Assembly (NCBI GenBank): GCA_036759545.1
Contig: DAIOUL010000065.1
Span: 1 to 13,938 of the forward strand
DNA from: 66-474 sp036759545
GTDB taxonomy: Bacteria > Pseudomonadota > Gammaproteobacteria > Xanthomonadales > Rhodanobacteraceae
DNA: 13,938 nucleotides
Direction of reading: 5' to 3'
In this document: piece by piece, positions 5,026 through 12,160 of the stretch
How positions within the stretch are numbered: position 1 is the stretch's first letter
Layout: the number at the start of each line of letters is the position of its first letter
Notes under the pieces: generated by a model
Databases searched by the model: none
Told to the model about the DNA's origin: nothing
What the model saw: the letters and a program-made list of their open reading frames with translations, nothing else
Program-made: the position numbers and the translations under genes

Positions 5026-6393
5026 TCAGGCCTGCGGAATCGTGAGCGTCACCCGCAGGCCGCCGTCCTCGCGGTTGGCGAGCGCGATGCGGCCGCCATG
5101 CGCTTCGACGATCTCGCGCGCCAGCGCGAGCCCGAGACCGCTGCCGCTGCGCTTGGTGGAATAGAACGGCAGTAGCGCGTTCTCCAGCACGGTCTTGTTC
5201 ATGCCGCTGCCGCGGTCGCGGACTTCGATGCGCAACTGCGTGCCCGTGCGCTGCATTTCCAGTTCCACTTCGTCTTCCGCGCTGCCGGCTTCGTGCGCGT
5301 TCTTCAGCAGGTTCAGCAGCACGTGTTCCATCTGGCCTGGATCGAAACTGCCCTGCGGTGGCGGCGTGCCGATCACGCGGAAGCGCACGTGCAGCGCGAG
5401 CTGCGCCAGGAATTCCGGCAGATCGATCGTCTGCGGACGCGGCGCCGGCAGCTTGGCGAACTCCGCATATCCGGCGATGAAGCCGTGCAGGTGGCGCGCG
5501 CGCTCGCCGATGGTGGCGAGCACCGCGAGCAGGCGCTCGCGTTCGTCGCGCCGCACCAGTTCTGCGCCCGAATGCGCCAACGAGGTGATCGGCGCCAGCG
5601 AATTGTTCAACTCGTGGCTGATGGTGCGTATCACCTTCTTCCAGGTCGCCACTTCCTGCCGTGAAAGCTCGCGCGTCATCCGCCGCACCAGATACAAACG
5701 ATGCGGGCTGCCGTGCAAACGGAATCCTCGTTGCGCGAGATGGAAGATTTCCTCGTTGCCCTCGAGTTCCACTCCGAACAGGCGATCGCCTTCGCTGGCA
5801 AACGCTTCGCGCAACGGCGCCGGCGCTGCCCCCAGCAGTTCCTCCAGGTCGAGCCCGTTGGGATTGCGGCCTTCATTGAACAGGTGCCTGGCCGCGATGT
5901 TGGCGTACACGATGTGGCCGGCGGAATCGGTCAGCAGCAGCGCCACCGGCGTGTTCTGCACCACGGTATCCAGCAGCAGTTCGCGTTGAGCGAGGTTGTG
6001 GCGCTGTTCGCGCAGGGTCGAACCCAGCGCATTGTGCATCTTGATCAGCGCACCGAGTTCGTCGTGTCGCGTGCTGGCGATCGAGATGGAAAAATCGCCG
6101 TCGCGATAGCTGGCGATCGCACCTTCCAGCGAACGCAGCAACTTGCGCAGCGGCGAAATCGTCTGGTGCGCCAGCCACGCGCACAACGGCAGCAGCACGA
6201 TCAACGCCAGCGCCACGCCGTTGCGCGGCTCGCGCAACCAGGCGGTTTCGAATGTTGCGCCAAACCCGGCGCTTGCCCACTGAATGAAAGAAGGCAATGG
6301 CCATGCGGTGATCGCGAGATAGATCAGCACCGCGCCGACGGCGATCGCGCCGAGCAGCAGGGTGAGGCGGCCTTCGAGGGAGAACAGGCGCAT
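5026..6393 (-). CDS. NtrY-like membrane sensor histidine kinase
   Basis: This encodes 455 residues. Two membrane segments (about 10-29 and 58-78) enclose a short periplasmic loop. They are followed by a HAMP linker (~75-130), a PAS-like domain (~140-240, QNTPVALLLTDSAGHIVYAN), and the HisKA domain with His260 in TISHELNNSLAPI. The HATPase domain has an N-box (NLLKNAHEAG, 361-370), G1 (DRGSGM, 393-398) and G2 (GSGLGLAL, 417-424). The HELNNSL H-box resembles NtrY-type kinases. It should phosphorylate the neighbouring NtrC-family regulator. The small periplasmic loop suggests sensing within or near the membrane, as in transporter-linked kinases. ATG 6393 (MRLFSLEGRLT) is chosen; the frame stays open further upstream but runs through repeats and the regulator gene. 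The ribosome site is weak, perhaps tied to the palindrome just upstream. Confidence 0.92.
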   Translation of the reverse strand: MRLFSLEGRLTLLLGAIAVGAVLIYLAITAWPLPSFIQWASAGFGATFETAWLREPRNGVALALIVLLPLCAWLAHQTISPLRKLLRSLEGAIASYRDGDFSISIASTRHDELGALIKMHNALGSTLREQRHNLAQRELLLDTVVQNTPVALLLTDSAGHIVYANIAARHLFNEGRNPNGLDLEELLGAAPAPLREAFASEGDRLFGVELEGNEEIFHLAQRGFRLHGSPHRLYLVRRMTRELSRQEVATWKKVIRTISHELNNSLAPITSLAHSGAELVRRDERERLLAVLATIGERARHLHGFIAGYAEFAKLPAPRPQTIDLPEFLAQLALHVRFRVIGTPPPQGSFDPGQMEHVLLNLLKNAHEAGSAEDEVELEMQRTGTQLRIEVRDRGSGMNKTVLENALLPFYSTKRSGSGLGLALAREIVEAHGGRIALANREDGGLRVTLTIPQA

Positions 6394-6403
6394 TGATTTG
6401 TGA

Positions 6404-6525
6404 CCCTCCCCTTCAAGGGGAGGGTTGGGTGGGGATGGTTCCGATTGAAGCACGCTTGCGGGAGGAATGCTGTGCATCATTCCAACACCATCCCCATCCC
6501 GCCCTTCCCCTTGAAGGGGAAGGAG
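6404..6525. repeat. Head-to-head pair of palindromic repeats (REP/BIME-like)
   Basis: Unit one (6404-6438) is CCCTCCCCTTCAAGGGGAGGG followed by TTGGGTGGGGATGG. Unit two (6488-6525) is the inverted form: CCATCCCCATCCC followed by CCTTCCCCTTGAAGGGGAAGG. Both are perfect or near-perfect palindromes, and together they make a large inverted repeat with a 49-base spacer. The pair fills the gap between the response-regulator gene and the kinase gene. Similar units recur at 10594-10615, 13503-13538 and 13555-13592. Confidence 0.85.
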
Positions 6526-6563
6526 ACAAGCATGGCGTCGCTCGAATCGCCCGCGCCAAGTGC

Positions 6564-7913
6564 TCACCCCGCCGTCGGGATGCCGTACCGCTCCATCCGC
6601 CTGTACAACGCCTGCCGCGAAAGTCCCAGCGCCTGCGCGGCGCGGCTGATCACGCCGTTGGCGTTGCGCAGCGCGGTTTCCACCGCAATCTGCGAAGGCT
6701 CGTCGAGATTGCGCGCGGCCGCGGCGGTCGCGGCGTGCTGTGGCAGGTTCAATTGCGCGGGGGTGATCGTGCCGTCCTCGCCCGCCAGCAAAGCCGCGCG
6801 TTCGATTGCGTTTTTCAGTTCGCGCACGTTGCCGGGCCACGAATACGTAAGCAGCGCTTCGCGCGCGGCATCGTTCAACTGCGCGCGGCGGGCGATGAAA
6901 TGTTCGGCCAGCGGCAGAATGTCGTCCAGGCGATCGGAGAGCGGCGGCACGTCGATCTCGATCACGTTCAAGCGGTAATACAGATCTTCGCGAAAGGTGC
7001 CCGCACGGATCATCGCCTTGAGATCGGCATTGGTCGCGCTGATCACCCGCACCTTCACTTTACGTGTGCGCCCCGATCCCAATCGTTCGAATTCGCCGCT
7101 TTCCAGCACGCGCAGCAGCTTCACCTGGCCCGGCAACGGCAGCGTGCCGATTTCATCCAGAAACAAGGTGCCGCCGTCGGCCAGTTCGAAGCGGCCTTCG
7201 CGCGCGCGTGTGGCACCGGTGTAGGCGCCGGCTTCAGCCCCAAACAATTCCGCTTCGACCAGTTCCGAAGGCAGCGCGCCGCAGTTGACCGCGACGAACG
7301 CCTTGTCGCGCACCGCGGAGTTGAAATGCACGATCTGCGCGATGCCATCCTTGCCCGCGCCGTTGGGGCCGGTGATCAGCACCGGCACGTCGGCGCGGCC
7401 GACGCGACAGGCCAATTCCACCGCGCGGCTCATCGGTTCGGAGGAAAACACCAGCCCGCGCAGATCGTATTGGGCGGCCAGTTCCTCGCGGCGACGCGCG
7501 CGCTCCGCGCGCGCGTGCGCGGCAGCCCGCGACGCTTCGGAAAGCTCCAGCATGTTCTCGACCGTGGTCAGCAGCTTGGCATCGTCCCACGGTTTGGCCA
7601 GGTAATCCGCCGCGCCCGCTTTTACCAGTTCCACCGCGCTTTCCAGGTGTGTCCACGCGGTCAGCAAGATCACGGGAAGGTCGGCGTAGCGCTTGCGGAT
7701 CGCACGGAAAAGATCCGCGCCTTCCTCGCCGGACGTGGTGTCGGCGGTGAAGTTCATGTCCTGGATCACCACGTCCACGCGCTCGCGCGACAGCCGCGCG
7801 AGACCTTCATCGGGAGTGTGCGCGACCAGCGGACGGATTTCGTGCAGCGACAGCAGCAGCGACAGCGCCTCGCCCACCGCCGGGTTGTCATCGATGATCA
7901 GGACGGTGCGCAT
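6564..7913 (-). CDS. NtrC-family sigma-54-dependent response regulator
   Basis: This encodes 449 residues. The receiver domain (1-120) has Asp8/Asp9, the phospho-acceptor Asp52 (IQDMNF), Thr85 and Lys107, with a longer loop after Asp52 (TADTTSGEEG). The AAA+ domain (~150-380) has Walker A GPNGAGKD (182-189), the sigma-54 contact loop GAYTGA (229-234), Walker B GGTLFLDE (247-254) and WPGNVREL (359-366). The Fis-type helix-turn-helix is at the C-terminus (AAQALGLSRQALYRRMERYG). It should activate sigma-54 promoters when phosphorylated by the adjacent kinase. The Walker A departs from the usual GESGTGKE form. ATG 7913 is chosen for the conserved MRTVLIIDD start; ATG 7928 is an alternative. It begins 52 bases after the stop of permease B' and is probably co-transcribed. 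Confidence 0.94.
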   Translation of the reverse strand: MRTVLIIDDNPAVGEALSLLLSLHEIRPLVAHTPDEGLARLSRERVDVVIQDMNFTADTTSGEEGADLFRAIRKRYADLPVILLTAWTHLESAVELVKAGAADYLAKPWDDAKLLTTVENMLELSEASRAAAHARAERARRREELAAQYDLRGLVFSSEPMSRAVELACRVGRADVPVLITGPNGAGKDGIAQIVHFNSAVRDKAFVAVNCGALPSELVEAELFGAEAGAYTGATRAREGRFELADGGTLFLDEIGTLPLPGQVKLLRVLESGEFERLGSGRTRKVKVRVISATNADLKAMIRAGTFREDLYYRLNVIEIDVPPLSDRLDDILPLAEHFIARRAQLNDAAREALLTYSWPGNVRELKNAIERAALLAGEDGTITPAQLNLPQHAATAAAARNLDEPSQIAVETALRNANGVISRAAQALGLSRQALYRRMERYGIPTAG

Positions 7914-7965
7914 CGACTTGGCATGCATGCGGACATGGATGCATCTCCGCGGAAAAGGGTTGCAA

Positions 7966-9198
7966 TCATACCGTTCGCGTCGCCACCACCGGCGGCACGC
8001 GCGAGGCACGCAGCGCGGGCGCGAGCGCAGCGCCTTGTCCCAGCAGCAGCAGCACGATCACGCCGGCCAGCATGTAGAACAGCGGCAGGTGCGACATCTC
8101 CACGTGCACGATCATCCAGAGGTTGATCGCCACCGCGAGCACGATGCCGATCAGCACGCCGCCGAGCCCGATCAAGAGATTCTCGGTGAGGAAGTAACCG
8201 AGGATGTCGTGCCGCGTCGCGCCCAGCGCGCGGCGGATGCCGATCTGCTTCCTGCGTTGCCCGACCCAGAAACTGGTGAGTCCCACGATGCCGGCGCCGG
8301 TGATCACCAGCAGCACGGCGCAGATGATGCCCATCAAAATCGCCATGCCGCGGTCGCTGTCGTAGGCGCGGTGACGGATCTCGGCGAAGCTCAGCACTCC
8401 GTTCTCCGGATCGATGATGCGCATGCGGTTTTGTGCGAAGAGCGCGTCGCGCGCCTCGCGCATCGCCGTGGCGAGCTGTCCCGGTTTGGCGCGCACGATG
8501 TAGTAGGTGCCGCTTTGCGAATCCAGGCGGCGCGGCCACAACATGTCCTGATAGACGTAATCGCGCGACCAGGTATCGACTTCCTGCCGCTGCAGACGGT
8601 CGACGATGCCGATGATGGTGATCGGCGTGCTGCTCATCGTGTAGAACGCCCTACCCAGGGCCGAACCGTCCGGGTACAGCTTGTCGGCCAACGCCTTGCT
8701 CACGATGGCTACCGGCGGCGACTTCGCTTCATTGCCACCTATGGGTGAAATCTCATCGGGCCGAAAGTTGCGGCCCGCGATCAACTTCACCCCGAGCGTG
8801 TCGATCAGGTGTTCGTCGCTGAGATAGACCGACGCGTCGGTGGTCTTTTCAACCTGATCGGGTGTCATGGTGATGAAATCGTCCCAGCCGCCTCCGCGCA
8901 GCGGGTAGGAGTTCGACGGCGCCACATCGCACACCGAGGGCAACTGCCGCAGTGTGGACAGGTCGGCCTGCATCCGCGAATCGATCTGCTGATCGGATGA
9001 TTGCCCCGCCCATTCGTTGTCGATCACGAAAAGATTGGCTTCGTCGATGCCCGTCGGCTCGGCCAGATGCGCTACGCGCTGGCGGATGATGAAGAGCGCG
9101 TTGCAGACGATCGCCAGCGTCAGCGCGATCTGCAGCGCGATCAATATCGTGCCGGCCCGGTGGCGGCGCAGCGCGGCGATGATGGGTTGGATCTGCAT
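7966..9198 (-). CDS. FtsX/MacB-type ABC permease, B-type, second copy
   Basis: This encodes 410 residues. It has an N-terminal membrane segment (~15-38, LIALQIALTLAIVCNALFII), a periplasmic MacB-like core region, and an FtsX domain with three membrane helices in the last ~127 residues. These include the coupling-type motif VGQRRKQIGIRRALGATRHDI. It closely matches the B-type permease at 10626-11891: both begin with AALRRH-x-AG and end in VPPVVATRTV. Such permeases move molecules across the inner membrane or drive periplasmic machinery when powered by a separate ATPase, which is not in this window. AAGGAA lies upstream of ATG 9198. The gene follows permease A' by 60 bases, so the two likely form a heterodimer. 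Confidence 0.92.
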   Translation of the reverse strand: MQIQPIIAALRRHRAGTILIALQIALTLAIVCNALFIIRQRVAHLAEPTGIDEANLFVIDNEWAGQSSDQQIDSRMQADLSTLRQLPSVCDVAPSNSYPLRGGGWDDFITMTPDQVEKTTDASVYLSDEHLIDTLGVKLIAGRNFRPDEISPIGGNEAKSPPVAIVSKALADKLYPDGSALGRAFYTMSSTPITIIGIVDRLQRQEVDTWSRDYVYQDMLWPRRLDSQSGTYYIVRAKPGQLATAMREARDALFAQNRMRIIDPENGVLSFAEIRHRAYDSDRGMAILMGIICAVLLVITGAGIVGLTSFWVGQRRKQIGIRRALGATRHDILGYFLTENLLIGLGGVLIGIVLAVAINLWMIVHVEMSHLPLFYMLAGVIVLLLLGQGAALAPALRASRVPPVVATRTV

Positions 9199-9258
9199 CT
9201 ACTGTCTGTTCCTTCCGGGCGGATGTCGCTTCCGATACGAAGCGCGCAGCCGCGCATC

Positions 9259-10572
9259 TCAATTCGTTTTCAAATGCCAGGCCGGTTGCACCTGCGCCGC
9301 GCGCCAGGTGGGATAGAACGCCGCCACCACGGTCGCGAGCACAGCCACCGCCAAAGTCAACGTCACCAGGGCGAGATCGATGTGCGCCAGCCGCGCGATC
9401 TGCGGCTTGAACAGCAGGCCCACGCCCGACACGCCGGCCGCGGTGAGGACCAATCCCAACGCACCGCCCACCAGGCCGACAATCGCGGCTTCCATCAGGA
9501 ATTGCATGTAGATCTCGCGCCGCGATGCGCCCAGCGCGCGGCGCACGCCGATCTCGCCGGCACGGCGCATGAACTTCGCCAGCAGCAATCCGATCGTGTT
9601 GACCAGACAGATTACGAGAAAGCCCAGCGAAACCAGCAGTGAGATGCGGCTCTCCGGCGGCACGACTTTGCGATATTCGAGCCATTGCGTCACGTCGCGC
9701 AGGCGCACATTGGGCGCCCAGGCGAAACGTCCTGCGCGCTGCTGGTCCGCCGAGTAGCTTTCGAGAAAGTTGCGGTAGTGGGCGGCTTCGGCGGCGCTGT
9801 CCAGTTCCACCCAGGGATCGATCCAGACGCAGTTGCTGTGCAGGTAGGCGTCCCAGCCGCTGAGGTCGTTCACTTTCCCGCGGCAACTATTGTTGCCGTT
9901 GGTGCTGATCTGCAAATCCACCATGCGGCTGAACGGAACATAGAAGTCCACCGGATCCTCGAAGCCGCTGCCGCCAAACAATTCGTAGAAACGCGGTACC
10001 GGATTCCAGTGGCGCGTCACGCCCACGATGCGGTAATCGTGGCCGCCGATGTCGATCTCGCGGCCCACGCTGTTGGCGCCGCCGAACTGCTTGCGGTTGA
10101 ACTCTTCGCTGAGCACCACCACCGGCGCGCGGCTGTCGTCCTGTGCGGTATTCCAGCCGCCGCCATAAAGGAACGGCACCTCGAACATCGGAAAGAAATC
10201 GCCGTACACGGCGTAACCGTTGCCGCGGACCGGCAGACTGTCGTCTCCCCGCGGCAGCACCGACAGGCTGACGGGATACAACAGCGTCTGGCGTTTCGCC
10301 GCGTGCGCGCGCATCAGCGCCATGGCGTCGATGTAGTTCAAGGCATACGGCGGTTCGCCTTTCAGATTCTGCTGCGGACCCCAACTGTCGATCTGCGGCG
10401 TGAACAAGCGCGAGGACTTGTCCGGAATCGGGTTGCCGGACACGGCACGGAACACCGAATAGGTGATCATCGACGCGGCCACGCCGACTCCGATCGCGAT
10501 CACCATCAATGCAGTGAGCGCCGGGTTGACCCGCAGGCTGCGCAGGGCGAGGTTGAGGTAATAAGCGAACAT
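9259..10572 (-). CDS. FtsX/MacB-type ABC permease, A-type, second copy
   Basis: This encodes 437 residues. The first membrane segment is about residues 17-40 (LTALMVIAIGVGVAASM), followed by a periplasmic MacB-core-like domain (VFRAVSGNPIP, FGGANSVGREI, RIVGVTRHWNP). The FtsX domain has three C-terminal helices and the motif RRAGEIGVRRALGASRREIY. Cys230 and Cys248 in the periplasmic part (NNSC...SNCVWI) match a pair in the other A-type permease and could form a disulfide. ATG 10572 (MFAYYLNLALRSL) is chosen because it aligns with the start of the 12161-13483 paralogue; the ribosome site is weak. A long in-frame extension rightward crosses a palindromic repeat and the next gene and is not real. 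It is paired with the B-type gene downstream. Confidence 0.92.
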   Translation of the reverse strand: MFAYYLNLALRSLRVNPALTALMVIAIGVGVAASMITYSVFRAVSGNPIPDKSSRLFTPQIDSWGPQQNLKGEPPYALNYIDAMALMRAHAAKRQTLLYPVSLSVLPRGDDSLPVRGNGYAVYGDFFPMFEVPFLYGGGWNTAQDDSRAPVVVLSEEFNRKQFGGANSVGREIDIGGHDYRIVGVTRHWNPVPRFYELFGGSGFEDPVDFYVPFSRMVDLQISTNGNNSCRGKVNDLSGWDAYLHSNCVWIDPWVELDSAAEAAHYRNFLESYSADQQRAGRFAWAPNVRLRDVTQWLEYRKVVPPESRISLLVSLGFLVICLVNTIGLLLAKFMRRAGEIGVRRALGASRREIYMQFLMEAAIVGLVGGALGLVLTAAGVSGVGLLFKPQIARLAHIDLALVTLTLAVAVLATVVAAFYPTWRAAQVQPAWHLKTN

Positions 10573-10593
10573 TCCGACTCGAGTCCTAAGTTT

Positions 10594-10615
10594 CTCCCTC
10601 CCCTTCAAGGGGAGG
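10594..10615. repeat. Single palindromic repeat unit (truncated REP-like)
   Basis: CTCCCTCCCCTTCAAGGGGAGG is the palindromic core of the family seen at 6404-6525 and 13503-13592, but the GGGTGGGGATGG tail is missing. It sits in the 53-base gap between permease B (stop at 10626) and permease A' (start at 10572), exactly at the junction of the two duplicated permease pairs. Confidence 0.8.
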
Positions 10616-10625
10616 ACTTCAAAGC

Positions 10626-11891
10626 TCACACCGTCCTCGTCGCCACCACCGGCGGCACGTTGGCCGCGCGGCGCGCCGGCGCGAACACCGCGGCCTGTCC
10701 GAGCGCCAGCACGACCGCGACACCGGCGAGCACGTAAAGCACCGGCATGCGGTCCATCTCGTAGCGCTGCATCAGCCACAGATTCAAACCGACCGCGAGG
10801 ATGATTCCGGCAATCGCGCCGCCGCCCGCGATCAGCAGATTCTCGGTCTGGAAGTAGCGCAGGATGTCGATCTTGCGCGCACCCAGGGCGCGGCGAACGC
10901 CGATCTGCTTGTGCCGCTGTCCGACCCAGAAGCTGGTCAGGCCCACTATCCCTGCGCCGGTGACCGCCAGCAGGATCACGCAGATCACGCCCATCAATAT
11001 CGCCATGCCGCGGTCGGCCTTGTACGCGTGGGCGCGAATGTCGGCGAAGGAATGGATGCTGTCGTCTTCGTACGTGCCGCCCATTTCGATCACGCGCATC
11101 GGGTTGGCGGCGAATAGCGCGTCGCGCGCCTTCTTCATCGCTGCATCCGCGCGGCCCGGTTTCGCGCGAACGGCGTAGCTCGAGAAATTGGCGTCGATGC
11201 GGTTCGGGACGAGTATCGAATTGAAAGCGAAGTCCTTCGCCCAACTGTCGATCGTGGGTGTCTGCATCCGGTCGACCACGCCGATGATGGTGCTGGGTGG
11301 GACCTCTTTATCGAGGTAGATGCTTTTGCCGACGGCATTGCCATTCGGAAATAGTTTGTCGGCCAGCGCCTTGCTGATGATCACGACGGGCGGATTGATC
11401 TTCGCGCGGAAGCCGCTATGGGTTTGATCTTGCGCGGTGAAATCGCGTCCGGCGACCAGCCGCAACCCCAAGGTGTGAAGCATCTGCCAATCGCCGAAGT
11501 AGAACGAAGCATGTGCGCTGCCCTCTTTCTGATCGGGCTTCAGCCGGATGCCGCCGCTCCAGTTGTTTCCGGACAGGGGCAAGCTGCTGATCGCCACTGC
11601 CGATTCCACATCCGGCAGATTGCGCAAGGTGGCGACGTCTTCGACTTGCATGGCGTCGAGCTTGTCGATGGTGCCCTGATCGTCGCCGGTGGGCGCGCCG
11701 ACCCAGAGCTGCGCGATCTGGAAGAGGTTGTTTTCCTCCATGCCGGTGGGACGGCCGATGCGCTCGACGCGCTGCCCGATGATGAAGATGGCATTGCACA
11801 CGATCGCCAGCGTCAAGGCGATCTGGAGGGCGATCAGGATCACGCCCGCCTTGTGGCGGCGCAGTGCGGCGAGAATGGGGGGCAGTGTCAT
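10626..11891 (-). CDS. FtsX/MacB-type ABC permease, B-type, first copy
   Basis: This encodes 421 residues with the same layout as the 7966-9198 gene. A first membrane helix at ~15-37 is followed by a periplasmic MacB-core-like domain (~45-290). Three helices follow at about 296-318, 350-376 and 384-405, with the motif VGQRHKQIGVRRALGARKIDIL. The ends are nearly identical to the paralogue (AALRRHKAGVILIALQIALTLAIVCN; VPPVVATRTV), while the periplasmic part is more divergent, suggesting a different ligand or partner. It has no cysteine pair like that of the A-type proteins. AGAGGA lies just before ATG 11891. It follows permease A after a 269-base gap filled by hairpin repeats. Confidence 0.92.
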   Translation of the reverse strand: MTLPPILAALRRHKAGVILIALQIALTLAIVCNAIFIIGQRVERIGRPTGMEENNLFQIAQLWVGAPTGDDQGTIDKLDAMQVEDVATLRNLPDVESAVAISSLPLSGNNWSGGIRLKPDQKEGSAHASFYFGDWQMLHTLGLRLVAGRDFTAQDQTHSGFRAKINPPVVIISKALADKLFPNGNAVGKSIYLDKEVPPSTIIGVVDRMQTPTIDSWAKDFAFNSILVPNRIDANFSSYAVRAKPGRADAAMKKARDALFAANPMRVIEMGGTYEDDSIHSFADIRAHAYKADRGMAILMGVICVILLAVTGAGIVGLTSFWVGQRHKQIGVRRALGARKIDILRYFQTENLLIAGGGAIAGIILAVGLNLWLMQRYEMDRMPVLYVLAGVAVVLALGQAAVFAPARRAANVPPVVATRTV

Positions 11892-12160
11892 GGCGATTCC
11901 TCTTCTTCGTCATTGCAAACGGCATCCTGCGGCTTGCCCTACGGGCCATCGGCTTTGCCGATGTTCGCTTCGGCATCCTGCCTACGCAGTCCGGCGAAAG
12001 CCGGAATCCAGTTTTCTTATTCGTCATTCCCTATGCGGCGGAGCCGCGATCCAAAATCTGCTCATGTAGGAGCGCGCCTGCACGACCAGATGCCATCCAT
12101 GGCCAAGAGCTCCGTAGTTCCGTTCGCGATAGAGCCGCGAACGGTCCCGGAATGACACCG
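11892..12160. repeat. Composite hairpin-rich intergenic element between permeases A and B
   Basis: No gene fits this 269-base gap. It holds an 11-base direct repeat CGGCATCCTGC (11920-11930 and 11971-11981) and the hairpins CATCGGC-TTT-GCCGATG (11947-11963) and TCCGGC-GAAA-GCCGGA (11990-12005). To the right lies a 134-base segment with terminal inverted repeats (listed separately). GTCATTGC at 11909 resembles the left end of that segment, so two related elements may be side by side. The motifs resemble dispersed repeats common in Xanthomonadales genomes. Confidence 0.75.
12023..12156. repeat. 134-bp element with 8-bp terminal inverted repeats (MITE-like)
   Basis: The left end GTCATTCC (12023-12030) is the exact reverse complement of the right end GGAATGAC (12149-12156). 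Inside are the hairpins GCGGC-GGA-GCCGC (12035-12047) and CCGTTCGCG-ATAGAGC-CGCGAACGG (12120-12144, 9-bp stem), plus TGTAGGAGCGCGCCTG near 12065, which resembles a repeat common in this bacterial group. It has no coding capacity, so it would need a transposase in trans if mobile. Confidence 0.7.

Noticed and set aside
6394..6840. N-terminal extension of the histidine kinase to 604 residues
   Set aside because: The extra part reads through a repeat pair and the end of the regulator gene; the start at 6393 gives a normal sensor-kinase N-terminus.
6393..8126. Very long + strand reading frame (577 codons) opposite the response-regulator gene
   Set aside because: It is antisense to a clearly conserved regulator; its composition (His, Gln, Arg-rich) is typical of GC-rich shadow frames and it has no recognisable domain.
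10573..11244. N-terminal extension of permease A' to 661 residues
   Set aside because: The extension is a shadow of permease B and crosses a palindromic repeat; the paralogue's start supports 10572.
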